NCBI GenBank assembly: GCA_013414705.1
Contig: CP058705.1
Coordinates: 4,342,610 to 4,348,381, forward strand
Direction: 5' to 3'
DNA length: 5,772 bases
From: Defluviicoccus sp.
GTDB taxonomy: Bacteria; Pseudomonadota; Alphaproteobacteria; Rhodospirillales; Defluviicoccaceae
Shown here: piece after piece, positions 1-5,772 of the stretch
Layout of the letters: every line of letters begins with the position of its first letter
Position numbering within the stretch: the first letter of the stretch is position 1
The notes under the pieces: model-generated
Database searches by the model: none
The model's input: the letters and a program-made list of their open reading frames with translations, nothing else
What the model was told of the DNA's origin: nothing
Program-made: the position numbers and the translations under genes

Positions 1-369
1 GAAAAACGCCTTCGGGCCCGCGCCGAATGGCACTTCGGCGGCGGACCCGAGTACTGCGGCAACTGCACCAAGCTGAGCCGTCCCTGCGCCCGGGGTGAGC
101 CCGGTGCCGACGGACAGCGTTGCCCCTACATCGAGCACGCGCCGCTGACCGATGCCGGCTGGCAGACCTGGGACGTGATCACGCGGTGTTCGGGCCAGCT
201 GCGGCTGGCACAAAACGCCACCGTCGTTATCGGACTTGATCTCTCACCCGCGCTCTCGCTGGCGACGGCACTCGGCTACGACATGACCTCGATCGCCGAG
301 TTGCTGCCGGCGGCCGAGGCCGGTCTGGTCACAGCGGTCAACGAGCGTCTCGCCAGCCAACACGACTGA
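1..369 (+). CDS. Cysteine-containing phage protein upstream of tape measure (5'-partial)
   Basis: The reading frame is open from base 1 to the TGA at 367-369, giving 122 residues with the start outside the window. The first possible internal start (GTG at 175) would discard a clearly coding stretch, so the gene is better read as entering from the left. Residues 19-41 hold four cysteines in a CGNC-x6-C-x11-C pattern that could bind a metal; a fifth cysteine is at residue 63. The C-terminal half is a compact helical-looking region (LSLATALGYD, then AELLPAAEAGL). In lambda-like tail modules the gene just before the tape measure encodes the tail assembly chaperone (G/GT), which keeps the tape measure soluble and recruits tube subunits. 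That role is inferred from position only; I do not recognise the family with certainty. It ends 11 bases before the next start, and its stop codon overlaps that gene's ribosome binding site. Confidence 0.75.
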   Translation, partial: EKRLRARAEWHFGGGPEYCGNCTKLSRPCARGEPGADGQRCPYIEHAPLTDAGWQTWDVITRCSGQLRLAQNATVVIGLDLSPALSLATALGYDMTSIAELLPAAEAGLVTAVNERLASQHD

Positions 370-372
370 AGG
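368..372 (+). promoter_or_regulatory. Ribosome binding site of the tape measure gene
   Basis: GAAGG lies 8 bases before the ATG at 381 and overlaps the TGA (367-369) of the preceding gene. The position supports ATG 381 as the start and suggests that translation of the two genes is coupled. Confidence 0.6.
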
Positions 373-380
373 TCTTCTCC

Positions 381-822
381 ATGGTCGATCGTAACCTCGC
401 CATCCGCCTTGCGGTGATCGACGGCGGCAAGGTGAAGGCCGAGCTGCGTGATGTGGGCGACAGCGGTACGCGTGCCCTGCAGCGGATCGAGGAGGCGTCG
501 CGTCCAGCGTCGCGGGCGCTCCACGCGCTGGACGGTGTCGCCGGCGGACTGCGGGGCGGGCTTGAAGAGATGGCGGGACGAGCCGGCGCTCTCGGCACCG
601 GCCTCGCGCGCATCGGCCCGGCCGGTCTGGCGGCGGCGGCCGCGATCGGTGTGGTCACGCTCGGACTGAAGCGCAGCCTGGAGGAGGCGGCGAAAGCGGA
701 TCAGTCGTACCGGCGGCTGGAGGCGGTGCTGCGGGCGACCGGACATGCGTCGGGGCTCACCGCGGAGCAGATCGCGGATTTTGCCGACGGCATCGAGCGC
801 TCGACGCTGGCCACCGGCGAAC
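381..822 (+). CDS. Tape measure protein, N-terminal segment (frame 3)
   Basis: The segment starts at ATG 381 with MVDRNLAIRLAVIDGGKVKA, a typical tape measure opening. A Gly/Ala-rich helical stretch follows (residues about 50-95), then the beginning of the PF06791-like domain (KADQSYRRLEAVLRATGH, ending at STLATGE, residue 147). The frame stays open to the TGA at 1485-1487, but after about 822 the translation turns into a low-complexity G/R/P/H-rich sequence. At the same place frame 1 takes up the expected continuation (IQDAASILATF). The literal product would be 368 residues, of which only the first 147 are meaningful. Confidence 0.8.
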
Positions 823-1979
823 ATACAGGATGCGGCGTCGATCCTGGCGACCTTCCGGTCGATCGCGGGCGAGACCTTCACCCGCACCCTCGGCCTGGCG
901 CAGGACATGTCCGCGGTGTTCGGACAGGATCTGTCCGGCGCGGCCATCCAGCTGGGCAAAGCGCTGGAGGACCCGATCGACGGCCTGACGGCGCTGCGCC
1001 GGGTCGGTGTGTCGTTCTCGGAGACGCAAAAGCAGCTGATCCGCACCCTGGTCGAGACCGGCCAGACCGCCGAGGCGCAGCGGGTGATCCTGGATGCGCT
1101 GGAACAGCAGGTGGGCGGTGCCGGTGCGGCGGAAGCGAGCGGCCTGCGCGGGGCGACCAACCGGCTGGAGGATGCCTGGGGCAACCTGCTGGAGGTGATC
1201 GGCCGTACGCCGGCAATCACCTCCATCGCACAGGGCGCGCTCGACCTGCTCTCGGGGACGATCGAGGGTCTTGCGTCCTCTATCGAGCAAGATCCGATCG
1301 GCCAGCGCATCGCCACGGCAACGGAACAGCTGGCGCACGCCCGCGACGAATTGGCGCGCCTGGAGGCGGGCGGGCCGGGCACGCCGATGCTGGGCCAGCG
1401 CTTGACGCTCGACGAGCAGCGCCAGCGGGTGGTGGGCCTCGAACAGGAACTGGCGACGCTCACCCGCATCGGCGAGGCAGAGGCTGAAGCGGCGCGGCAG
1501 GAACGAGAACGCGCCGAGGCGGGCCGGCTGGCCGCCGAAGCGGAACGCCGCACCGACGCGCTTGCCGCACAGCGCAGCCAGCTGGCGAAGGCGCTGGATC
1601 AGCTGGCGAGCGGCCCCGCCGAACGCATCGCCCAGGTCAACCGCGAGCTCGCCGAGACCAGGCAGCGCCTGGAGGCGCTGCGCGCGCCGGACGGCGGCAA
1701 CGCGGACGATCTCGACGCGGCGATGCGCCAAGCGGAGGAGATCGCCCGGCGCAAGATCGCGGCGATCAACCAGCCGCTGGAGGAAGCGGCCAAGCGCGCG
1801 CGGGAAGCCGCCGAACGCAAATCGGCGGCCGAACAGCTGGCCGCCGAGCGCGCCGTTCAGGCTAACGAAACGGTCATCGACGATCTGGCCAAACAGCTGG
1901 CGCTGTTCGGCGACGCGCGCCGGCAGTTCGTCGACCAGGCTTTGTCACGTCTCTCGGACAGTGCCACCGACGCGCAGGG
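820..1979 (+). CDS. Tape measure protein, middle segment (frame 1)
   Basis: The frame is open from before 745 to the TGA at 2089-2091, but only about 820-1979 resembles a tape measure protein. It begins with the second part of the PF06791-like domain: IQDAASILATFRSIAGETF, then SGAAIQLGKALEDPIDGL and RRVGVSFSETQ, closing near 1200 with the NRLEDAWGNLLEVIG type motif. From about 1320 it becomes a long, charged, alanine-rich coiled coil, as expected for a rod inside the tail tube. An ATG at 745 is available in this frame but lies before the break, where the frame 1 translation (RRGSPRSRSR) is not family-like. It is therefore unlikely to be the natural start. Confidence 0.8.
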
Positions 1980-2798
1980 GCGCAGGTCGAGCGGTTGGCC
2001 AATGCGCTCTACGACGAGAAGCAGGCGCGCGAGCAGCTGGCCGAAAGCCTGCGCCAGGAAGAGCAGCTGCGCCGGCAGGGTGCGCGGCTGAGCGAACAGA
2101 TGCGCACGCCGGCGGAAGACCTGGCGGCGACGCTGCAGCAGCTGGATGCGCTGATGCAGGCCGGTGCGATCGACGCCGAGACGCACGGCCGCGCCATCGC
2201 CGAGGCCTATGACGAGGCCGGGCAGGCGGCCGACCGGATGCTCGCCACGAGCCGCGACTGGCAGGACGGCATGACGCGCGGCCTGCGCGACTATGCCGAC
2301 CAGGCCACCGACGCAGCGCGCGCCGCCGAGCAGGTGACCGCCCAGGCATTCCACGGCATGGAAGACGCGCTCGTGGGGTTCGTCGCCACCGGCAAGCTCG
2401 ACTTCGCTTCGCTGGTCGATGCGATGATCGCCGACCTGACCCGGCTGACGCTCCGCATGGCGGTGCTGGGTCCGCTGGCACAGGCGTTGAGTGGTGGCGC
2501 CAGTGGGCTCGGCAGCCTGATCTCCGGGCTGTTCGACTCGCCGGCACCGACGCCGGGCAGCGGCGAGCCGGGTGCGGCACCGGGTCCCGGCACCGGCGGG
2601 CTCTACGCCGAGGGCGGCGTGTTTGCATACGGCCGCGTCGTTCCGTTCGCCCAGGGCGGCGTGGTCGAGCGGCCGAGCGTGTTTGCGATGGCGCACGGCA
2701 TGGGGCTGATGGGCGAGGCCGGGCCCGAGGCGGTGCTGCCGCTGAAACGGCTGGCTTCCGGCCGGCTCGGCGTCGATCCACGGACAGCCCGCGGGTGA
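1980..2798 (+). CDS. Tape measure protein, C-terminal segment (frame 3)
   Basis: The continuation resumes with AQVERLANALYDEKQAREQL. More coiled coil follows to about 2260. Then comes the lambda-type tape measure C-terminal domain (AFHGMEDALVGFVATGKLDF, followed by SLVDAMIADLTRLTLRMAVL), a Gly/Pro/Ala linker, two glycine-rich AEGG / AQGG turns, and the highly characteristic GLMGEAGPEAVLPLKRL motif. The earliest start codon in this frame near the break is a TTG at 1995, with no convincing ribosome binding site, so independent translation is doubtful. The frame stops at TGA 2796-2798, before the usual end of the family. Confidence 0.85.
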   Translation, partial: AQVERLANALYDEKQAREQLAESLRQEEQLRRQGARLSEQMRTPAEDLAATLQQLDALMQAGAIDAETHGRAIAEAYDEAGQAADRMLATSRDWQDGMTRGLRDYADQATDAARAAEQVTAQAFHGMEDALVGFVATGKLDFASLVDAMIADLTRLTLRMAVLGPLAQALSGGASGLGSLISGLFDSPAPTPGSGEPGAAPGPGTGGLYAEGGVFAYGRVVPFAQGGVVERPSVFAMAHGMGLMGEAGPEAVLPLKRLASGRLGVDPRTARG

Positions 2799-2986
2799 TC
2801 GTCAACGTCATCAACAATACCGGAGCCGCGGTCAGCACCCGGGAGAGCACCGACAGCCGGGGTGCCCTGACGATCGATGTGCTGATCGACAGCATCGAGA
2901 CGGCGATGGCACAACGGGCCACCCGCCCCGGGACGACGCTCAACCGGGCGCTGGTGGCGGCCGCCAACCCGCTGCGGGCGCGCTGA
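2783..2986 (+). CDS. Tape measure protein, extreme C-terminal segment (frame 2)
   Basis: Frame 2 carries DSPRVIVNVINNTGA, then GALTIDVLIDSIETAMAQR, and ends with NPLRAR and a TGA at 2984-2986. In lambda-like tape measure proteins this pattern (VNVINNTGA, then GGLTIDV-type) normally follows the LMGEAGPEA motif in the same chain, so this is the displaced end of that protein and not a separate gene. A GTG at 2795-2797 overlaps the frame 3 stop (2796-2798) as GTGA. In principle this could allow stop-restart translation of a 63-residue peptide. I see no good ribosome binding site for it. Confidence 0.75.
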   Translation, partial: DSPRVIVNVINNTGAAVSTRESTDSRGALTIDVLIDSIETAMAQRATRPGTTLNRALVAAANPLRAR

Positions 2987-2989
2987 GCG

Positions 2990-3343
2990 ATGAGTGCGGT
3001 CTGGCCGTCGTCGCTGCCGCAAAAGCCGCTGGTCGACGGCTTCTCGGAGACCGCACCCAACCTGGTTGTCCGCTCGCCGATGGATGTGGGGCCGGCGAAG
3101 GTGCGCCGCCGGGCGACCGCCGGTGTCACCCGGCTGCAGATGCGCTTCCGCCTGACGCCGGAGCTGACGACCTTCCGAGCCTTCCTGCACACCGACCTGC
3201 AGGACCGGGCGCTGGCGTTCACCTGGACGCATCCGATCAGCGGCGCCAATGGCACGTTCCGTATCGTCGATCCGCCGTCGTATGAGCCGATCGGCGGTGG
3301 CCTCGCCTGGAAGGTGCAAGTGGTGTTCGAGATGCTGCCATGA
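2990..3343 (+). CDS. Minor tail protein, lambda M-like position
   Basis: The product is 117 residues, starting MSAVWPSSLPQKPLVDGFSE. The WPSSLPQ ... DGFSET ... PAKVRRR opening, a central FRAFLHTDL segment, the FTWTHP motif and a VQVVFEMLP ending match a small minor tail protein type common in lambda-like tail modules of GC-rich proteobacteria. Its layout (short N-terminal loop, mid-chain helix, aromatic-Pro turn, final beta strand) resembles lambda gpM and the Phage_min_tail family. The size is close to gpM (about 109 residues). gpM is a tail-tip component needed early in assembly; a structural role here is inferred from family resemblance and position. The ATG lies 3 bases after the tape measure stop with no strong Shine-Dalgarno, so coupled translation is likely. 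The stop overlaps the next start as ATGA. Confidence 0.8.
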   Translation: MSAVWPSSLPQKPLVDGFSETAPNLVVRSPMDVGPAKVRRRATAGVTRLQMRFRLTPELTTFRAFLHTDLQDRALAFTWTHPISGANGTFRIVDPPSYEPIGGGLAWKVQVVFEMLP

Positions 3344-3807
3344 CGCTCAGCGGACCCGGTATCGCCGATCTCGCCGCCCCGGAGACCGGGGTTGCCTGGC
3401 TGGTGCTGCTGACCCTCAGTCACCCGGAACTGGAGCAGCCGCTGCGGTTCACCTCCGACGGCGTGGCCACCTTGTCGAACGGCGACACCTTCACCCCGTT
3501 CCCGTTTGAGCTGACGATCCCCGACGACGTCGAGGGACGTGCGCCACGGGCGCAGCTGCGGATCGACAACACCAGCCAGGACATCATCGCCCTGCTGCGT
3601 GGCCTGACCACGCCGCCGACGCTGGATATCCGGATCGTCCGTGCCCCGACCCCGGACGTGGTCGAGCGCAGCTGGAGCGGGCTCGAATGGCGCACCTCCA
3701 CCTACGATGCCGGCGCGATCACCGGCACGCTCGGCGTCGACGACCTGGCGCTGGAGGAGTTTCCGTATGCCACCTTCGACGGCCGCTTCAAGGGGCTGTG
3801 GCCATGA
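3340..3807 (+). CDS. DUF1833 family phage tail protein, lambda L-like position
   Basis: The product is 155 residues. After a short variable start comes the DUF1833-type core: [20 protein letters not shown], then [36 protein letters not shown] and a beta-rich second half ([20 protein letters not shown]). The end ([15 protein letters not shown]) is typical of the family. Length fits the family. The gene sits between the M-type and K-type genes, which is where lambda encodes the tail-tip protein L. The DUF1833 protein is therefore probably the tip component that joins the tube end to the J hub, by position and not by shown homology to gpL. No L-type iron-sulfur cysteines are present: the protein has no cysteine at all. 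It overlaps both neighbours by 4 bases (ATGA at each end). Confidence 0.85.
   Translation: MTLSGPGIADLAAPETGVAWLVLLTLSHPELEQPLRFTSDGVATLSNGDTFTPFPFELTIPDDVEGRAPRAQLRIDNTSQDIIALLRGLTTPPTLDIRIVRAPTPDVVERSWSGLEWRTSTYDAGAITGTLGVDDLALEEFPYATFDGRFKGLWP
3790..3795 (+). promoter_or_regulatory. Ribosome binding site of the NlpC/P60 gene
   Basis: AAGGGG lies 8 bases before the ATG at 3804, inside the end of the DUF1833 gene. It favours 3804 over earlier in-frame starts such as the one at 3687, whose extra residues ([18 protein letters not shown]) are Arg/His-rich and out-of-frame in character. Confidence 0.55.
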
Positions 3808-4250
3808 GCCAGCCGCCGGCGTGGGCGGCCGGCTACGTCGGCATTCCGTTCGCCGATCTCGGGCGCGATCGCCACGGCTGCGACTGCTGGGGGCTCGTTC
3901 GGCTGGTGCTGGCGGAACGCGCCGGGCTCGACCTGCCGTGCTGGGCGACCGCCTACGGCAGCGAGGCGAACGGCCAGGCGGTGCTCGACCTGGCTGCCGG
4001 GCAGAAGAGCAGGGGAGCATGGCAGCCGGTGGCTGCCGGCAACGAGCGCGCCTTCGATCTGGCCGAGATGATCCAGGTGGTGCACGGGCCGGGCGGATGG
4101 ACGCACGCCCCGGTGCATTGCGGCGTCATCGTTGCACCCGGCTGGCTGCTGCACGTCGAGCGCGCCACCGCGGTGATCGCCGATTATCGCCGCCAGCCGA
4201 TCCACAGCCGGATCGTCGGCTTCTGGCGCCATGAGAAGCTGCATGCCTGA
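3804..4250 (+). CDS. NlpC/P60 family tail peptidase (lambda K-like)
   Basis: The product is 148 residues. The catalytic cysteine is C28 in [12 protein letters not shown]. The catalytic histidine is H105 in HCGVIV, and the third polar residue is H117 in LLHVE, the standard Cys-His-His arrangement of NlpC/P60 papain-like peptidases. The spacing and the ending ([10 protein letters not shown]) match phage tail NlpC/P60 proteins. Unlike lambda gpK there is no preceding JAB/MPN metalloprotease domain, so this is a peptidase-only version. Members act as tail-tip-associated hydrolases, thought to cleave peptidoglycan cross-links at DNA entry or to process tail proteins; which one applies here cannot be told. 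The start at ATG 3804 overlaps the previous stop (ATGA) and has a good ribosome binding site. The 3' end overlaps the next gene by 8 bases. Confidence 0.92.
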   Translation: MSQPPAWAAGYVGIPFADLGRDRHGCDCWGLVRLVLAERAGLDLPCWATAYGSEANGQAVLDLAAGQKSRGAWQPVAAGNERAFDLAEMIQVVHGPGGWTHAPVHCGVIVAPGWLLHVERATAVIADYRRQPIHSRIVGFWRHEKLHA

Positions 4251-5772
4251 GCTTATCAAAGTTATCCGCGCGGTGGATAAACCCGGGTCTGCGGAGGACG
4301 CGCGTGTCGCCGTCTCCGCGTGCCCGCATCCATTCGAGACCAGGCGGTTCGACTATTCCGTCCCCGTCGGGCTCTCGATCGCCGAGATCGTCGAGATCAT
4401 CCAGCCGGACCCGCTGCTGCGCGCGCACGGCATCGCCCTGATCGGCGAGGCGGTCATCGACCGGGCGCTGTGGCCGCGCGTCCGCCCGAAGCCCGGCACG
4501 CGGCTCACCCTGTGGCTGCTGCCGTCCGGCGGCGGCGGACTGCGCATCGCGCTTACCGTCGTCATCGCGATTGCGGCGATCGCCGCTACCGTGCTCACCG
4601 CCGGCGCGGCGGCACCGCTCAACGCGGCGTGGTTTGCGGGGGCGGCCAGCGCGGCCGGAGCACTCGCCGGCGCCGCGGTGAGCGTCGCCGGCACCTTGCT
4701 GCTGAATACGTTCCTGCCGCCGCCGGCAGCGGAACTCTCCGGCGACTACGGCACCGACACGCCGTCGTATGCGATCACCGCGCAGCGCAACGAGGCGCGG
4801 CAGTGGAGCAAGGTGCCGTTCCTGCTCGGCCGCTTCCGGCTGACGCCGCCCTACGCGGCGCTGCCGTATCGCGAGGTCGTCGGCGGCGAGATCTACTGGC
4901 GGGCGCTGTTCGCGCTGTCGCACGGACCGGTGACGATCAGCGAGTTGAAGATCGGTGAGACGCCGCTGTCCAACTTCCAGGACGTCGCGTGGGAGTTCCA
5001 CCGCGGCTACTGGCAGCTGCCCGATGCCGGCACATTCGAAGCCGGATCCGGCAGCTTCCCCGGCAACCCGTCGTTCGGCGACACCTATACCTGCGTCAGT
5101 GCCGGCAGCATCGACGGCACCGCCTACACGGTCGGCGATACGATCACCTTCAACGGCCTCGATGATCCTGCCCGGGCGGCAGCCTGGGATCGCAACCAGA
5201 ACGTCCCGTTCAGCCTGTTTCCCGATGACGTCTACGACGACCCGCTGAACGTTGCTGTCCGCTACGGCACGCCGCAGGTCCGCAGCAGCCGGATCAACGC
5301 CGACGAACTGGCGATCGAGCTGATCTTCGAGCGCGGCATCTGCCATATCGAGAACGTGCCCGCCGGCAAGAAGAAGGACGCCGGCGTCACGGTGAAGATC
5401 GAGCAGTCGCCGGCTGGCGCCAATGCCTGGTCGACGGTGCTGATCAAGACCATCACCGGTCGGCAGACAACGCCGCTTTACTGGGGGCATCGCTGGACAA
5501 CCACTGAATTTGGTGTGGCGAACGACACCAATGACTGGGACGTGCGGGTCACCCGCCTCAGCGGCAACGCCGATGAGGAACGCAACTTCGGCAACTTCAG
5601 CTGGTTCGCACTGCGCACGCTGACCCGCGGCAACCCGGTGCCGATTCCGGGCGTGGCGATGCTCGCAATGCGCATCCGCTCGTCCGAGCAGCTGCAGGGC
5701 GTGCTCGACAGCTTCAGCTGCGTCGCCCAGACCATCGCCCGGGACTGGGACCAGCACAGCGCCACCTGGCTG
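4243..5772 (+). CDS. Tip attachment protein J-like (TipJ) with gpI-like N-terminus, 3'-partial
   Basis: The frame is open from ATG 4243 to the window end (510 residues, no stop), so the C-terminal part is missing. Residues 1-98 look like a beta-grasp domain of the lambda I type ([16 protein letters not shown], then [16 protein letters not shown]). Residues 100-158 are a hydrophobic Ala/Gly-rich stretch ending in FLPPP, as in lambda gpI. Next comes [20 protein letters not shown] and [10 protein letters not shown], the short motif before the hub core. From about residue 220 the J core begins ([20 protein letters not shown]), interrupted at about 268-318 by a small beta-type insert. It continues through [16 protein letters not shown] to the [20 protein letters not shown] motif (467 on) and IARDWD. 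J trimers form the baseplate hub and receptor-binding tip. The start overlaps the peptidase gene by 8 bases; GAGAAG at 4233-4238 is a weak, close ribosome binding site. Confidence 0.9.
   Translation, partial: MPELIKVIRAVDKPGSAEDARVAVSACPHPFETRRFDYSVPVGLSIAEIVEIIQPDPLLRAHGIALIGEAVIDRALWPRVRPKPGTRLTLWLLPSGGGGLRIALTVVIAIAAIAATVLTAGAAAPLNAAWFAGAASAAGALAGAAVSVAGTLLLNTFLPPPAAELSGDYGTDTPSYAITAQRNEARQWSKVPFLLGRFRLTPPYAALPYREVVGGEIYWRALFALSHGPVTISELKIGETPLSNFQDVAWEFHRGYWQLPDAGTFEAGSGSFPGNPSFGDTYTCVSAGSIDGTAYTVGDTITFNGLDDPARAAAWDRNQNVPFSLFPDDVYDDPLNVAVRYGTPQVRSSRINADELAIELIFERGICHIENVPAGKKKDAGVTVKIEQSPAGANAWSTVLIKTITGRQTTPLYWGHRWTTTEFGVANDTNDWDVRVTRLSGNADEERNFGNFSWFALRTLTRGNPVPIPGVAMLAMRIRSSEQLQGVLDSFSCVAQTIARDWDQHSATWL
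4262..4280 (+). repeat. Short perfect inverted repeat near the start of the J-like gene
   Basis: TTATCC (4262-4267) and GGATAA (4275-4280) are exact reverse complements, separated by 7 bases that can add a G-U and a C-G pair. The hairpin would begin 19 bases after the A of the ATG, in an A/T-rich spot of an otherwise GC-rich gene. There is no following T run, so it is not an intrinsic terminator. It may affect ribosome entry or be chance. Confidence 0.3.

Larger units (their letters stand above)
381..2986 (+). pseudogene. Phage tail tape measure protein, split by three apparent frameshifts
   Basis: This is the lambda H counterpart, the elongated protein inside the tail tube that sets tail length and takes part in DNA ejection. 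Its parts occur in order but in frames 3, 1, 3 and 2: 381 to about 822, about 820-1979, about 1980-2798 and about 2783-2986. Joined, they give about 868 residues, similar to lambda gpH (853). Order of parts: N-terminal segment, a prophage tape measure domain (PF06791-like) across the first break, a long Ala/Glu/Arg-rich coiled coil (about 1320-2260), a lambda-type tape measure C-terminal domain (about 2330-2480), a Gly/Pro linker, the LMGEAGPEAVLPLKR motif, and an INNTG / LTIDV tail end. The out-of-frame extensions are G/R/P-rich and look non-coding. As written no full-length protein can be made by ordinary translation. True decay and sequencing error cannot be separated from this sequence alone. 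Confidence 0.9.

Noticed and set aside
22..39. Hairpin GCCGAA...TTCGGC as a terminator
   Set aside because: The stem is only 6 bp, lies inside a coding frame and has no T run after it.
276..1553. Minus-strand open frame of 425 codons opposite the start of the tape measure gene
   Set aside because: It has Ser/Arg/Ala-rich composition with no domain, while the plus strand carries a recognisable tape measure domain.
1971..2798. Programmed ribosomal frameshifting as the reason for the tape measure breaks
   Set aside because: None of the three sites shows an X-XXY-YYZ slippery heptamer with a clear downstream structure. Known programmed shifts in tail modules lie in the chaperone gene, not three times in the tape measure.
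1945..4020. Very long minus-strand open frame (691 codons) across the tape measure to peptidase genes
   Set aside because: It is antisense to several clearly recognised tail genes, is Arg/Pro/Ser/Ala-rich and has no recognisable domain. Long antisense frames are expected in GC-rich code.
4262..4280. Pair of DnaA-box-like sequences (TTATCCGCG, and TTATCCACC on the minus strand)
   Set aside because: There are only two imperfect copies, inside a coding start, with no A/T-rich unwinding region or replication gene nearby.
4320..4958. Alternative plus-strand frame of 212 codons inside the J-like gene
   Set aside because: It is Arg/Ala/Gly-rich and lies fully within the J-like frame, which carries the recognisable motifs.
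4126..5757. Minus-strand open frame of 543 codons opposite the J-like gene
   Set aside because: It is the mirror of a well-supported gene, with low-complexity Arg/Ala/Gly/Asp composition and no motif.
381..5772. Gene transfer agent tail cluster
   Set aside because: Gene transfer agents of the Rhodobacter type have a short tape measure and DUF2460/DUF2163 genes before the peptidase. Here the tape measure is lambda-sized and the middle genes are M-like and DUF1833.

Overview
The window is a compact, all-plus-strand piece of the tail module of a lambda-like siphophage or prophage. GC content is high (roughly two thirds), with strong G/C third-position bias. That fits a GC-rich Pseudomonadota host, but nothing here fixes the genus. 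No integrase, attachment site, tRNA, CRISPR array, insertion sequence or terminator is visible. The DNA is coding almost end to end.

Layout, left to right: (1) 1-369, the C-terminal part of a small cysteine-containing protein in the slot where tail-assembly chaperone genes lie; (2) 381-2986, a tape measure gene (lambda H counterpart) whose recognisable protein is spread over four segments in three reading frames, so it carries three apparent frameshifts; (3) 2990-3343, a minor tail protein in the lambda M slot; (4) 3340-3807, a DUF1833-type tail protein in the lambda L slot; (5) 3804-4250, an NlpC/P60 cysteine peptidase (lambda K slot); (6) 4243 to the window end, a tip attachment protein J-like gene, incomplete at its 3' end, whose first ~230 residues look like lambda gpI fused to J. 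The order therefore reproduces lambda H-M-L-K-I-J, with I and J joined.

How the parts work together: in lambda-type tails the tape measure protein sets tail length and, with M, L, K, I and J products, forms the initiator complex and tip on which the tail tube polymerises. The K-type peptidase probably acts on the tape measure or on the cell wall at DNA entry, and J binds the host receptor. All genes from the tape measure on abut or overlap (3-nt gap, then ATGA, ATGA and an 8-nt overlap), which suggests one transcript with translational coupling. No internal promoter was recognised.

The main oddity is the broken tape measure gene. Two of the three breaks can be repaired by adding one G to a short G run, so sequencing or assembly error is a serious alternative to true decay; all neighbouring genes read cleanly. 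Other points worth a look are the gpI-J fusion, a small beta-type module inserted in the J protein, and a four-cysteine cluster in the first gene. I found no convincing sign of a new defence or mobile system here.
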